Assembly: GCA_029552745.1 (NCBI GenBank)
Contig: JAKPDK010000118.1
Span: 1-47,316 of the forward strand
Source: Candidatus Hydrogenedentota bacterium
GTDB lineage: Bacteria; Hydrogenedentota; Hydrogenedentia; Hydrogenedentales; SLHB01
DNA: 47,316 nt
Reading direction: 5' to 3'
Below the pieces are notes generated by a model, which saw only the letters and a program-made list of their open reading frames with translations, did no database searches and had not been told where the DNA came from. Within the stretch, counting starts at the first letter, position 1; every line of letters starts with the position of its first letter. Shown here in pieces: positions 1 to 10,022 of this stretch. The position numbers and the translations under genes were made by a program.

Positions 1-2304
1 GCGCCAGCGTTGCCATTGGGCTTCGCGCGCCAACTCTTCCAGTGGCACGGGCTTGCCCCCTGCCTCGCGACGTTTTCGTTTAATGACCTGTTGTCGTTCT
101 TTTTGATACACCTCCCAAATTTCAAAGAGACGACGCAAAAACCCTTGGGGGAGTTTGTCGCCGTCTTTTGGTTCTAACAAACCATGCACGAGGTCCCGGA
201 GGACGACGAAACGGTCGAGTTCTTCGAAGCCCACGGGTAGTCCGAAGAGCGTGAGCGCATTTTTGCGGCGCTCGCCGTTTTTGCCGCGTTCGTAAGTTTT
301 TGCTGTTTCTTCCGCTTCGTGGGCAAGCTCCGCGCCAAACCGAATGGGCAGATGGTCGTCCACCACCACCACGCCGCCGGAAAAGGAGAGCGACGGGTTA
401 CCTCCACAATACTGGTGGAAGGCAGAACGGAGGTCTCGGGCGAACTCGAAGACTTGGCTCCATGCACCGATGACGAAGAGGTCATCGCCTCCGGCATAGA
501 TGATGCCGACTTTGTCTTGGTAGGCGGGCGTGCTTGCCAAATGGTTTACATACCCCTCGAAAAAGTCAGAAAGGGTGCTGCTGAGGGCTGCGACACGACT
601 GACCGTAGCGCGTTCGCGTAAGCCGCTGGAAAAGATCGCACCTAGGTTATCGACGTCGGCTCGGAAGATGGCAAGTTTTTTGATCCCCTCGCTGCGGCTT
701 GCAATATCTTCAAAGGTTGCCGGCGAGAGTTCCATTGTATTTTTAGTAGGCCAGTGCGTCGCGATTAGGCGATAGGTGAGTGCAGCGTTTGCGGGGAAAC
801 GTTTAAGGTCTTCCGGCTTCGCCCAGCGGTTGAGTTGTACCAGTTCCAGCCAGTGCCGTTTCTCTGCGTTTTCAGCCTCTCTGAAACTTTCGCATGGGTA
901 ATACAGCACCCCAAACGGTGCGAAAAACTTGTTAACGTCGTTGCTGTAGACTTCTGGGTTGGTGTCATCGGCTTTCATTTTGACAAGGAAAGAGGCATCG
1001 CGGAGGCTTTTGCCGAAGCTGATGAATCCGTCTTTGTCCTCCGTATCTTCGGTGTCAGTTTGAATCGATTCCCAAGGCGCGATCCGGTCCGACCGGTCTT
1101 GGGAACCGAAAATCTGGTTGTAGTTCTGCCTGGCTAGGTAGGAATACCGGCGAAGTTTTTTGGCATTTGCGTTGCCGCCGGCATCACTCCATTTTTGGGT
1201 GATGCCCCCTCTCACAAGATCGCCGGGCGTGAGGTCTACCCACCCCAGCAACATGGACAAGTCACCCTCGAATGCGGCGTGAATTTTCTGCGCTACATCG
1301 CGTTCCAAGTCTTCGAGATGCGCCTTCAGAGGAAGAAACAGATAGAACCGCCCGCCACCATTGTAGAGGATACAACAGGTTGGTACCCCGGCGAGGGTAC
1401 AAAGGTACTCGGCAACCGTCTCACAAGCGAGTTGGAGCACAAAGGACCGGGCGCGAAGGGTTTTTGCGGCGCCTTTGCGAGGAATGGCATATAGAAAATC
1501 CTGAATTCCGGAAAGGTTGCCGCATACCAAACGGCACAAGGGTTCATTGAGTCGGGGGTCGTCGCCGCCTTCTCGGGTGTTTTGAAGCACGGCACGGATT
1601 TCGCGGGCTTTTTCAAGAGACATACCATCCGCCGCAAAACAGGCGGCAAGCGCGGCTGCAATTCGGGAATGTTCGTAAAGACTGATATCGGGCACGTAGC
1701 CTTTGACTCGTGTGGGGGTTGCAGCCGGCACACGGGAACAGAAGCGTTTCATCAGGGCGAGCCAGGTGGCGTGGGGAGTCTCTGAGGACAGGACGTGTTG
1801 GAGAGAATCCAGGGTATTTTCAAACCAGTCCCAAAGGTTTTCGTAAGCAACCGCGTCGGAACGAACTTCGGAAGAGGGCATAAAGGTATTGTCGAATTCG
1901 CCATGGGCGGTGAGCGGGAAAAAAGACGGCGCCAACGCGCCGGGGCTGTTTTGCAAGTTGATTTGGCTCAAGATGTTTACCAAAGCCGCCTCGTTGGAAG
2001 AACCTCGTTCAATGTCTTGATCTTCTTCCCTTTCCCCAGAAGACAGCCAATCTGCCAAAGAAATCAGCGCCGCCTCTCGGGAAAGGGAATTGGCCGGCTG
2101 ATGGTGTTCGCGTACCCAAGCAGCGATAGTGGGGTCGTGTAGATATCGTTCGACAAAGTGTGCGCCCCACAAGGCATGTGGATAGGTATTTTCCTTTTCT
2201 TGTTCCTCGCGAGTGTAAGGCGGCTGTTTTCCGGTGCGGCTCCAAAATTTGCCGATATCATGAAGCAAAGCGGCGGTGGCTATTCGTTCGACGTCATTCG
2301 GCAT
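1..2304 (-). CDS. csm1: Type III-A CRISPR Cas10/Csm1, C-terminus cut off by window edge
   Basis: Large subunit of a Csm effector complex. In this family an N-terminal HD nuclease cuts single-stranded DNA and a palm domain makes cyclic oligoadenylate when target RNA is bound. The frame opens at ATG 2304, with GGAAAGGGG seven bases upstream, and stays open for 768 codons to the left edge. Visible signatures are LLHDIGKF (H15-D16), EHHQP near 75 and LADWLS near 93 (HD domain); NLSGIQDFLY at 263-272 followed by KTLRARSF; palm 1 NGGGRFYLFLP; palm 2 DVDNLG; and AGGDDLF with GGDD at 605-608. Both the HD and the cyclase motif are intact, so both activities are predicted. I see no CxxC pairs, so the zinc-finger cysteines of many Cas10 proteins seem absent. 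csm2-csm5 would lie beyond the left edge. No CRISPR array is inside the window. Confidence 0.93.
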   Translation of the reverse strand, partial: MPNDVERIATAALLHDIGKFWSRTGKQPPYTREEQEKENTYPHALWGAHFVERYLHDPTIAAWVREHHQPANSLSREAALISLADWLSSGEREEDQDIERGSSNEAALVNILSQINLQNSPGALAPSFFPLTAHGEFDNTFMPSSEVRSDAVAYENLWDWFENTLDSLQHVLSSETPHATWLALMKRFCSRVPAATPTRVKGYVPDISLYEHSRIAAALAACFAADGMSLEKAREIRAVLQNTREGGDDPRLNEPLCRLVCGNLSGIQDFLYAIPRKGAAKTLRARSFVLQLACETVAEYLCTLAGVPTCCILYNGGGRFYLFLPLKAHLEDLERDVAQKIHAAFEGDLSMLLGWVDLTPGDLVRGGITQKWSDAGGNANAKKLRRYSYLARQNYNQIFGSQDRSDRIAPWESIQTDTEDTEDKDGFISFGKSLRDASFLVKMKADDTNPEVYSNDVNKFFAPFGVLYYPCESFREAENAEKRHWLELVQLNRWAKPEDLKRFPANAALTYRLIATHWPTKNTMELSPATFEDIASRSEGIKKLAIFRADVDNLGAIFSSGLRERATVSRVAALSSTLSDFFEGYVNHLASTPAYQDKVGIIYAGGDDLFVIGAWSQVFEFARDLRSAFHQYCGGNPSLSFSGGVVVVDDHLPIRFGAELAHEAEETAKTYERGKNGERRKNALTLFGLPVGFEELDRFVVLRDLVHGLLEPKDGDKLPQGFLRRLFEIWEVYQKERQQVIKRKRREAGGKPVPLEELAREAQWQRWR

Positions 2305-2494
2305 ACGATTTCCCCTTTCCTTCGGTAGACGTGATTAAGTCATAGCTGAAGAAAAAAACAACCCGGGCGGGTACTTGACGCATTCGCCCCTATGAGATTC
2401 CCCAAATGCACAGTATTATTACCTCGGTTTGTATATGTATCAGAAGAAAAAGAAATTTTCAAGAACGTTTAGAAGTCCATACCTGTAGTCCTAT

Positions 2495-2541
2495 CTTGGA
2501 GAGGAGTGCCGCTCGACACGACGCGGCAATCCCCTCTAGGA
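2495..2541 (+). repeat. Degenerate half copy of the dispersed palindromic element
   Basis: Contains GAGGAGTGCCGC, then ACACGACG and GGCAATCCCCTC, matching the unit at 12697-12740 with a few substitutions. The outer ATTGC/GCAAT stem is eroded on the left side. It lies in the 405-base gap between csm1 (starts 2304, leftward) and the membrane-protein gene (2710, rightward). I see no other feature in that gap, and no convincing promoter. Confidence 0.6.
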
Positions 2542-2709
2542 TTTCGAGAAGTTCCCTCCCGATTTCTTCCCGTTGCCTCGATGCACTGCCAAACGTTTGT
2601 AAGCTCATGGAGAATGAAACCTTGAAAATACTGGATCCTTTGGAAAAATTGCGGCTGCAATTGACAATCGCGGGAAGAGTCTGGTGAAATACTTTCTCCA
2701 TATACGGAC

Positions 2710-3234
2710 GTGAAAACCTTAGATAATCAAGAACAGGACGCAATTGTGACAGACACGAAACCAGATTCTCGTTTGTGGGCGGTGGGCTTGCTGGGCTTGT
2801 GGAGTTTGTTTTTTGCCGCGAGCCTAATGCCCTCATTGACGCTGTTGCTGATTCGCGAGATCTCGGGAGTGTTCTCAAGCTCCTCGCGATTGTATTCGCC
2901 TTATATTGTGACACTGGGGTGTGCGTTGTATTTGTTTGGTTTTGTCACGCGACGCTGCGAGGAGTCTGGTCTGGACTCGGGAGAAAGCCGTGTTCGTGGA
3001 TTTTATGCTTTTGTGTTGGGTTTGCTTGCGTTCTTGGATTTTCCGATAGGCGCTCTGATTCGACTATCCGATGTTATTGATGTGACGGATCGCCTCATTA
3101 TTTTGGCGGCGATCCCGATAAAGATTTTGGCATGGTTTTATCTTTTCTCATTGATTCTACGATACTACTTGTGGGGTAACGCCCAGGTTTTCGCCCTTAT
3201 GCTTTCCTCCAAGAAAGACAAAGAGGCCTCCTAG
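2710..3234 (+). CDS. Hypothetical four-helix membrane protein
   Basis: A 174-residue protein of unknown function. After a charged N-terminus (about residues 1-20) there are four hydrophobic stretches: near 22-54 (WAVGLLGLWSLFFAASL), 63-82 (YIVTLGCALYLFGFV), 96-120 (FYAFVLGLLAFLDF) and 127-155 (LIILAAIPIKILAWFYLF), with a short Lys-rich tail. This pattern supports an inner-membrane protein. The start is a GTG with no strong ribosome site; a GTG at codon 13 is an alternative. It stands alone between a CRISPR gene and the 3' end of ppk1, so context gives no function. I do not recognise the family. Confidence 0.6.
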   Translation: MKTLDNQEQDAIVTDTKPDSRLWAVGLLGLWSLFFAASLMPSLTLLLIREISGVFSSSSRLYSPYIVTLGCALYLFGFVTRRCEESGLDSGESRVRGFYAFVLGLLAFLDFPIGALIRLSDVIDVTDRLIILAAIPIKILAWFYLFSLILRYYLWGNAQVFALMLSSKKDKEAS

Positions 3235-3339
3235 TCTTTAGGGGATCAACCTGCCAGCGGTCTTTCCAACAAGAACACCCGCTTCCGTTCAGATTGGGGT
3301 GAAAAATAAAAGGTACGGGCACAACATTCGACTCAAAAG

Positions 3340-5403
3340 CTATGAGGTCGCCTTTTTAGACTTTGCAGTTCGGCGACGGTTTTGGGAACAGGTGTTCGGG
3401 GGACTTTCAACGCCTTGCGCCAACGCCATCAGGTAGTTATAGGTATCATATTGTGCTCGGTAGGCGCCGTTTCCCACATAAGCATTGGATTGGGTATCGT
3501 CCAGAATGCGTGCCTTTGCATTGTCCCGAATCTGGAGGGTCATCATGTCGACTACTTGCCGCAGCAATGTGGGATCATAAATTGGGAATCCGACTTCAAC
3601 ACGCCAGTCTAGGTTACGTTCCATGAGATCGGCAGAACTCATGAAGACGCAGCAGTCGTCACCCTTACCGAATTGATAGACGCGCTGATGTTCCAGAAAA
3701 CGGTCGAGGATGGAAATGGCGCGAATATTGGGGTGGGAACGCATGGCATAGGTGGTACGAACGACAAGATCCATGCGGACGCCGGCATCGGCCGTTTCAC
3801 GGATTTTGTTGATGACTTTGGTGTCGGTGAGGTGATTGACCTTGATAAAGACGTAGCCTTGATCGCCTTTTTGTTTTTCGCGATCCAGCATCTTAAGAAT
3901 GACCCGCCTGGAATTGAACGGGGACACCAAGAGGTGTCGGAAATTTGGCGGGGTTAAAACACGCATGCGCGACGCCCGCTCGAGAAATTCAAAGACCTCT
4001 TGCACCTCGCGCGTTATTCGGCAGTCTGCGGTAAATAAGGTGCTATCGACGTACAGTTTCCCGGTCACTTCGTTGAAGTTTCCGGTGGACAAGGCGGCGA
4101 ACTGGACGCCGTCCCGCTCGATAAGCAACAGTTTGGAATGTACCTTCATCGGCGGCACCCCGAATATGACGGTGGCGCCCGCTTCGGAAAGCGCATTGGA
4201 GATACGCAGGTTGTTCTCTTCGTCGAAACGTGCCTGAAGCTCAACGGACACGACCACATGTTTTCCGTTGCGTGCCGCATTGATGAGGGCATTGACGATT
4301 CGGGAAGGATTTGCGACACGGTACAGGGTGATTTTTATGGTTTCTACCAAGGGGTCGATGGCGGCCTCCCGGAGAATTCGCGTGACGTGATCAAAGGACT
4401 GATAAGGATAGTGTACCAGTAGGTCTTTGCGTCGGATGATATCCAACATGGGCTCCCGCGTCACATCAAGAGCGGGGTGAGGCGCGGGTTCTATCACTTC
4501 GAAGCGCAGGTCTTGGCGGCGACTCGGAAACTGCATCAAGTCTTTCATGTTATGGTACCGTCCACCGGGAATCAGCGGATCATCGCCAACGATGCGCAGT
4601 TCTCGCAATAGAAGTTTGAGCAATCCCGGTGGCATAGCCGCATCGTAGGCGATTCGCACGGGTCTCCCCTCGCCGCGTTGCTTGAGTTCCCGTTCCATCT
4701 GCCGCACGTAGCTTTCGGACAAGTCGTTGTCAATATCCAGCTCCGCATCACGTGAAATCTTGAACTCGAAAGCCTCAATACGATCGTAGGTGAAAATGTA
4801 AAAGACGTCGTTCAAAGAATACCGGATTACATCGTCCACATACATGATGTCGCCGGAAGGCAATTCGACAAAGCGAGGCAATGTGGAAGGAATTTCCAAA
4901 ATGGCGTATTGGACAGGTTCTCCCCACATTTTAACGCCGAAGTAAAGAGCCCCATCAACCAGTTGAGGAAAAGGCAATTCTTCACGCAGGATGATGGGCA
5001 CCAGGTTAGGTAGAACGTTCTCTCGGAAATACTCACTCACCCACGCGGTAATGTCCGATGGTTGCTGCTGGATATCGTCTTCGGTGAGGATACGTATGCC
5101 TTCTTTTGAAAGTGCTTTTGTTATGGTGGCGTATGCGGCGCGGAACCGCTCATCGAGTTCACGAGCTTTATCTCCAATGACTTCCAAAAGTGCCCACATT
5201 TTCTTTTCGCCGAGCTCGATCCGACGATGAATTCCAGCAACACGCACCTTAAAAAACTCGTCCATATTGGATGAAAAAATGCCCAAAAACTTGAGACGTT
5301 CGAGAAGGGGATTGCGTGGATCTTCGGCTTCTTGGAGCACCCGCTCGTTAAAGGATAATGTGGAGATTTCGCGAATTTGATGAATGTTATCCATCGCCAG
5401 CAT
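3340..5403 (-). CDS. ppk1: Polyphosphate kinase 1
   Basis: Transfers the gamma phosphate of ATP to inorganic polyphosphate, reversibly. At 687 residues it has the usual full length. The N-terminal domain shows LSFNERVLQEA and SSNMDEFFKVRVAG. The two phospholipase-D-like catalytic domains carry the autophosphorylated His in VHSKLLLI (H422) and the second site in EHQRVYQF (H572), followed by SSADLMERNLDWRVEV. The start at 5403 has GAGGG eight bases upstream; the internal ATG three codons later lacks a well-placed site. It is the last gene of the rpsO-pnp-peptidase-dut run, 62 bases after dut, and may share that transcript. A polyphosphate-using kinase (Pap) lies at 16339-17823. No clear terminator follows it. 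Confidence 0.96.
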   Translation of the reverse strand: MLAMDNIHQIREISTLSFNERVLQEAEDPRNPLLERLKFLGIFSSNMDEFFKVRVAGIHRRIELGEKKMWALLEVIGDKARELDERFRAAYATITKALSKEGIRILTEDDIQQQPSDITAWVSEYFRENVLPNLVPIILREELPFPQLVDGALYFGVKMWGEPVQYAILEIPSTLPRFVELPSGDIMYVDDVIRYSLNDVFYIFTYDRIEAFEFKISRDAELDIDNDLSESYVRQMERELKQRGEGRPVRIAYDAAMPPGLLKLLLRELRIVGDDPLIPGGRYHNMKDLMQFPSRRQDLRFEVIEPAPHPALDVTREPMLDIIRRKDLLVHYPYQSFDHVTRILREAAIDPLVETIKITLYRVANPSRIVNALINAARNGKHVVVSVELQARFDEENNLRISNALSEAGATVIFGVPPMKVHSKLLLIERDGVQFAALSTGNFNEVTGKLYVDSTLFTADCRITREVQEVFEFLERASRMRVLTPPNFRHLLVSPFNSRRVILKMLDREKQKGDQGYVFIKVNHLTDTKVINKIRETADAGVRMDLVVRTTYAMRSHPNIRAISILDRFLEHQRVYQFGKGDDCCVFMSSADLMERNLDWRVEVGFPIYDPTLLRQVVDMMTLQIRDNAKARILDDTQSNAYVGNGAYRAQYDTYNYLMALAQGVESPPNTCSQNRRRTAKSKKATS

Positions 5404-5465
5404 GGCGCGTCCCTCTACCCTCGCTCAACTTGTTTTTTCGATTGTACGCCCGCGTTACTGCTCTA

Positions 5466-5930
5466 TCACGCCAGCTTATTGACACCAGTGTGACCAAATC
5501 CACCTTCACCGCGCTCGGTATCAGCCAACCGTTCCACCAGCCGCCACGATACACGAACGACGGGGGTAACTACCAGTTGGGCTATCCGGTCACCCCGATT
5601 AATCGTAAACTCTTGGGAACCCAAATTGATGATCACAATGCGGATTTCTCCGCGATAGTCGGCGTCAATAGTGCCTGGAGAGTTGACCAACGCGATCCCG
5701 TGCTTTAGCGCGAGACCGCTACGGGGTCTGACTTGTCCCTCGAACCCAGGTGGAATAGCGACCCGTATCCCCGTAGGAATGAAGGCGCGTTGCCCCGGCG
5801 ACAACGTTACAGGCTGTTGCACCGCGGCATACAGGTCCATACCGGCGGCACACGCGCTGGCATATGAGGGCAGAGGCAGGTCCCGCGCGTGCTCCTCCTG
5901 GACAATTTCAATGTTCAAAACGTCTGTCAT
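5466..5930 (-). CDS. dut: dUTP diphosphatase
   Basis: Hydrolyses dUTP to dUMP and pyrophosphate, keeping uracil out of DNA and supplying dUMP for thymidylate synthesis. The 154-residue trimer-type enzyme shows the conserved motifs in order: [17 protein letters not shown], the active-site stretch [21 protein letters not shown], and the C-terminal glycine-rich arm [10 protein letters not shown]. Its ATG overlaps the stop of the M16 peptidase gene by four bases (ATGA), indicating translational coupling. Confidence 0.96.
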   Translation of the reverse strand: MTDVLNIEIVQEEHARDLPLPSYASACAAGMDLYAAVQQPVTLSPGQRAFIPTGIRVAIPPGFEGQVRPRSGLALKHGIALVNSPGTIDADYRGEIRIVIINLGSQEFTINRGDRIAQLVVTPVVRVSWRLVERLADTERGEGGFGHTGVNKLA

Positions 5931-7237
5931 AATCCCAGATTCAGACCAGCCGTCCCTTCTTGAGGGCCTAAAACCACGGCAGCACAGCGCTCTTGAACGA
6001 AAACGTCCTGTGCAAACCGTAATAACGATTCGCTGCTCACCGATTGCACCTCCGCGACGATTTCGTCCGGGCTGAGAATTCGTCCGTGATAGAAAACGGA
6101 ACGTGCCATGTGGGAAGCGCGATTTGACGTACTTTCCATAGCCAGAAGTATCCCGCCACGAATTTGTTCCCGATTCAACTCCATTTCATCTTCGGGCACG
6201 GGATTCTCACGAAGTTTGGAGATTTCTTCGGCAATCAGCGCTACAGCCTTCTGGAGGTTTTCTGGGCTCACCGCCGCGTAAATACCCAGAGAACCCGCGA
6301 TTTGATAACTGGAACGAAAACTATAGATGGAATAAGCGAGTCCTTCTTGTTCGCGTATCCGGTCAAAAAGACGCGAAGTCGAACCTCCCCCTAATACGCT
6401 CGCTGCCATTTCGGCGACATATCGGTGACTATCTCCAGCTGCAGGCGCTGGAAATGCAAGGCACAAGTGACTTTGCCCGATATCCCTATCGATCACAGCC
6501 AAGCCCTGTTGTGAAAGTGGTGCACGAGGACGAGGCGGTAACGGCGCCGCTCCCAGCGTACCAAAATATTCGCTGATTTGGTCGTAAGTCTCAACCTCCG
6601 AGAAATTTCCTGCTACAGACACAATGATGTTTTCAGGTCTACACCAACGGCGATAATACGCGTGCGCCATTTCCGGTGAGATTTGCGCCACCGTCTCTAG
6701 AAACCCCGTAACCGGACGACCAAGCGGATGGTCGGGCCACAGATGCATTAAAAGCAGGTCATGGCAATAGTCCTCTGGGACATCTTCCACAGAAACAATT
6801 TCTTCCATGACGACATTGCGTTCTTTTTCGAAATCAAAGAACTGGGAATCCTTCAAAATATCGGCAAGGATTTCCAACCCAATCGATGTGTGTTCCTCTA
6901 GAACACGGACATAAAGGCACATGGAATCCCGAGACGTAAATGCATTCAGATGTCCCCCTCTCCCCTCGATTTCTTCCATGAGTTTGCGCGCCGACCGCGT
7001 CGATGTGCCCTTAAAAAATAGATGTTCCAAGAAGTGAGTGATTCCGGCTTCTTGCGCATCCTCGTTGACCGACCCTGCACCTATCCACACACTAGCACAG
7101 ACAGAATGAACATAGGGAAGAGGGTCAAACAATACCCGCACCCCGTTTGGCAGCGGAGGCATTTCATGAGCTGCGTATTCGCCGACACGTGAAGCGCCTA
7201 TGTGGGACAAGCTTCCAGACTTCGCCTTGACAGACAT
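5927..7237 (-). CDS. M16 family zinc peptidase (processing-peptidase-like)
   Basis: Zinc peptidase of the pitrilysin/mitochondrial-processing-peptidase family, here 436 residues with both M16 halves. The inverted zinc motif HFLEH (H68, E71, H72) is present, with the downstream glutamate in NVVMEEI (E145/E146) as third ligand. The C-terminal half contains the family stretch around [21 protein letters not shown]. No signal peptide is seen, so it is probably cytoplasmic. Position between pnp and dut is common for this gene in many bacteria. The start is uncertain: ATG 7237 is chosen, but TTG 7243 has GGAG ten bases upstream and is possible. The substrate cannot be inferred. Confidence 0.9.
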   Translation of the reverse strand: MSVKAKSGSLSHIGASRVGEYAAHEMPPLPNGVRVLFDPLPYVHSVCASVWIGAGSVNEDAQEAGITHFLEHLFFKGTSTRSARKLMEEIEGRGGHLNAFTSRDSMCLYVRVLEEHTSIGLEILADILKDSQFFDFEKERNVVMEEIVSVEDVPEDYCHDLLLMHLWPDHPLGRPVTGFLETVAQISPEMAHAYYRRWCRPENIIVSVAGNFSEVETYDQISEYFGTLGAAPLPPRPRAPLSQQGLAVIDRDIGQSHLCLAFPAPAAGDSHRYVAEMAASVLGGGSTSRLFDRIREQEGLAYSIYSFRSSYQIAGSLGIYAAVSPENLQKAVALIAEEISKLRENPVPEDEMELNREQIRGGILLAMESTSNRASHMARSVFYHGRILSPDEIVAEVQSVSSESLLRFAQDVFVQERCAAVVLGPQEGTAGLNLGL

Positions 7238-7293
7238 GAGCAAATACGAACAGCTCCGTTGCTGAAATGTTGATCAGAACAAGGGTTCTCGCC

Positions 7294-9543
7294 TTACCTG
7301 CGACGACCACGGTCTCTATCGTTGCGGTCACGATTACGCGGACGGGCTGCATTATGCGGCCGGCCACCCCGATCCCCATCACGAGCGGAACGGTCCCTTG
7401 AGCGATACCCATCTGAAACAGGCGGCGCATCCGGCACAAGACCCAGTTCTCGGTCTGCCTGAATCTTGGAAAGATTCAGGCGTCCCATCTTGTCGATTTC
7501 AGTGACCTTTACGTTGATTTCATCACCGACTTTGACCACGTCACTGACTTCTCGCACGTGATTGGGGCTCAACTCCGAGATATGAACAAGCCCTTCCTTA
7601 TTACCGAGAATAGTCACAAAGGCACCGAAATTCATCAACCGTGATACCGTCCCTCGGTAGATTTGACCCACCTCCGGCATCGCGGTAATCTCTCGGATCA
7701 TGTCGATTGCCGCTCGCGCCTGCTCTTCATTCACCGCTGCGACGTTCACCGTGCCATCATCTTCAATTTCAATTTCGGCACCTGTCTTCGTTTGAATCTC
7801 GCGGACAACCTTACCGCCAGGACCGATGACTTCGCGAATGGAGTCAATAGGAATCTGAATCGTGTAGATACGGGGTGCATAGGGTGATATTTCCGGCCGC
7901 GGTTGTGGCAACACTTCCAACATTTTGTTGAGGATGTGTAGGCGACCCACTCTTGCTTGTTCAAGGGCCTGTCGCATGAGATCGCTCGATATTCCTTCGA
8001 TCTTCACATCCATTTGAAAGGCGGTGATACCTTTCGCTGTGCCGCACACTTTGAAATCCATATCGCCCAGATGATCTTCGGCGCCCAAAATGTCGCTTAA
8101 GATCGTGGCTTTATCGCCTTCTTTCACCAATCCCATGGCGATACCCGCAACCGGCGCCTTAATCGGCACGCCCGCATCCATCAAGCTCAACGTGCCCCCA
8201 CAGACGGTTGCCATCGAACTGGAACCGTTGCTTTCGGTAATATCGGACAATACCCGCACCGTGTAAGGGAACGAAGACTCATCGTCGAACGGCAACATTT
8301 TTTCCAAGGCGCGTTCTGCAAGTTTTCCATGACCAATCTCACGGCGTCCCGGACCGCGAATGGGTCTCACCTCGCCTACGGAATAAGGCGGGAAGTTGTA
8401 GTGCAGCATGAAACGACGGAATTCCTCACCAGTCAGCTCATCAAGTCGTTGTTCGTCACGGCTGGTGCCTAGCGTCGTTGTTACGATGGCTTGCGTTTCA
8501 CCACGCGTGAACAAGGCAGAACCGTGGGCACGGGGAAAAACCCCCACCTCGATGGTTATGGGGCGTATTTCGTCAGGCCGCCGCCCATCAATACGCACGT
8601 TATTTTCCAGAATCTGTCGGCGCATGACGTTACGCACGGCTTCGTGGAAGAGTTCGCTGATCTGCGCTTTGCGCTGTTCAAACAATTCCTCGCCATATTG
8701 CACATCGAGTGTCTCGAGGACTTCTTCGTGCAGATCTTCTAACGCCTCTTCCCGCGGGTGTTTTTCTGCGATTGACATGATTTCGGTGAGACGATCGGCG
8801 GTGAGATTAGCCACGTGCCCTTCTACATCAGGCAGAATCTCACGTGGCGCATACGCCATTTTCTCGACCCCAACACGTCGCCGCAGTTCCTCGATTGTAT
8901 CGCAAATCTGCTTAATGTACTCATGGCCGAACTCTAAAGCCTTTACCATGGTCTCTTCCGAGACCTCGTCCGCCTGCCCTTCGACCATCAAAATCGCATT
9001 CCGGGTACCCGCAATTACCAAGTCCAATTGACTGCGCGCCATATCCGGCATAGGAGGGTTCACGACAAACTCCCCGTCGAATAATCCAACGCGCACCGCA
9101 CCAATCGGACCATGAAACGGCACTTTGGAGATGTGCAACGCCGCGGAGGCGCCATTGATAGACATGACGTCCGGATTGTTTTCGTTGTGAGCCGAAAACA
9201 CTGTTGAAAACACCTGAACCTCGTTCAGAAACTCTTTAGGGAAAAGAGGACGAATGGGGCGATCGGTTAGCCGAGAAACAAGGATTTCACGTTCGCTGGG
9301 TCTGCCCTCTCTGCGGAAAAAATTTCCCGGAATACGCCCCGCGGAGGAACTCTTTTCTCGATATTCTACCGTCAGAGGGAAAAAGTCCTGTTGCGGCTTT
9401 ACATCCGGTGAAACACAAACACACGAAAGCACCATGGCTTCGCCCTGAATCACCAGCACGCTGCCATGGGCTTGTTTGGCTATACGCCCCGTTTCAAAGA
9501 TGAGGTCTTTGCCGCCAATAGATACTGAGAGACGTTCGATCAT
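7294..9543 (-). CDS. pnp: Polyribonucleotide nucleotidyltransferase (PNPase)
   Basis: Phosphorolytic 3'-to-5' exoribonuclease that acts in mRNA decay, usually as a trimer in the degradosome. The 749-residue protein has two RNase PH domains (first with FFRREGRPSE and RLTDRPIRPLFP; second with GRRPDEIRPI and FPPYSVGEVRPIRGPGRREIGHG), then a KH domain with IGPGGKVVREI and an S1 domain with YRGTVSRLMNFGAFV and GLVHISELS. It is longer than typical (about 700) because of a C-terminal tail rich in Arg, Asp and Gly after about residue 710, likely an RNA- or protein-binding extension. ATG 9543 has AAAGG ten bases upstream. It follows rpsO, the classic arrangement, and a stem-loop lies just before it. 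Confidence 0.97.
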   Translation of the reverse strand: MIERLSVSIGGKDLIFETGRIAKQAHGSVLVIQGEAMVLSCVCVSPDVKPQQDFFPLTVEYREKSSSAGRIPGNFFRREGRPSEREILVSRLTDRPIRPLFPKEFLNEVQVFSTVFSAHNENNPDVMSINGASAALHISKVPFHGPIGAVRVGLFDGEFVVNPPMPDMARSQLDLVIAGTRNAILMVEGQADEVSEETMVKALEFGHEYIKQICDTIEELRRRVGVEKMAYAPREILPDVEGHVANLTADRLTEIMSIAEKHPREEALEDLHEEVLETLDVQYGEELFEQRKAQISELFHEAVRNVMRRQILENNVRIDGRRPDEIRPITIEVGVFPRAHGSALFTRGETQAIVTTTLGTSRDEQRLDELTGEEFRRFMLHYNFPPYSVGEVRPIRGPGRREIGHGKLAERALEKMLPFDDESSFPYTVRVLSDITESNGSSSMATVCGGTLSLMDAGVPIKAPVAGIAMGLVKEGDKATILSDILGAEDHLGDMDFKVCGTAKGITAFQMDVKIEGISSDLMRQALEQARVGRLHILNKMLEVLPQPRPEISPYAPRIYTIQIPIDSIREVIGPGGKVVREIQTKTGAEIEIEDDGTVNVAAVNEEQARAAIDMIREITAMPEVGQIYRGTVSRLMNFGAFVTILGNKEGLVHISELSPNHVREVSDVVKVGDEINVKVTEIDKMGRLNLSKIQADRELGLVPDAPPVSDGYRSRDRSARDGDRGGRPHNAARPRNRDRNDRDRGRRR

Positions 9544-9562
9544 TACTTAACTACCTTTCTTC

Positions 9563-9593
9563 CGTTCGAACGTCTCCCACGCCGTTGCGAACG
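9563..9593 (-). promoter_or_regulatory. Stem-loop in the rpsO-pnp intercistronic region
   Basis: On the minus strand CGTTCG-c-AACG pairs with CGTT-CGAACG across a ten-base loop, giving ten base pairs with one bulged C. It lies about 20 bases upstream of the pnp start codon and has no following U run, so it is not a terminator. In E. coli a stem-loop upstream of pnp is cut by RNase III and used for PNPase autoregulation. A similar role here is inferred from position and shape only. Confidence 0.5.
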
Positions 9594-9658
9594 ATAAACT
9601 TTCTGTTGCGTTAAAGTCTGTCTAAGACACTATTCCACGCGTTTACTAGACAACCAAG

Positions 9659-9931
9659 CTACTTGCGCAAACCAAGCGATTGCACAATCGCGCGGTAACG
9701 CTCCACGTCAATACGGCGGATATAATTCAACAACCGCCGACGACGCCCTACCATTTTCAGCAGTCCAAGACGGCCTGCAAAATCTTTCGGGTGCGCCTTG
9801 AAATGCTCCGTCAAATGGTTGATACGCTCGGTCAGCAGTGCGATCTGTACTTCTGCCGAACCGGTATCCCCTTGATGCTTGGCATGCTGTTGAATAATCT
9901 CCGCTTTTTTCTCTTTAGAAATTGCACTCAT
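9659..9931 (-). CDS. rpsO: 30S ribosomal protein S15
   Basis: Primary binding protein of the 16S rRNA central domain. The 90-residue length is typical. Family signatures are visible: [24 protein letters not shown] near 20-43, [12 protein letters not shown], and [14 protein letters not shown] near 60-73. ATG 9931 has AAGGA seven bases upstream. It is followed by pnp in the usual rpsO-pnp order. Confidence 0.97.
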   Translation of the reverse strand: MSAISKEKKAEIIQQHAKHQGDTGSAEVQIALLTERINHLTEHFKAHPKDFAGRLGLLKMVGRRRRLLNYIRRIDVERYRAIVQSLGLRK

Positions 9932-10022
9932 TGTTTTTCCTTCACTCGTATTCGCCTAGAACCCAGAACGTCGTTTGTGCAAAAACACCCGCCCGAGACT
10001 CTGGCACTTCCGTTATCTAAAT

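Noticed and set aside
2459-2914. 151-codon minus-strand frame
   Set aside because: It overlaps the membrane-protein gene and the degenerate repeat, its product is Ser-rich without domains, and the plus-strand product has coherent membrane helices.
8408-9031. 207-codon plus-strand frame inside pnp
   Set aside because: Low-complexity Ser/Arg product typical of an antisense shadow; pnp is certain.
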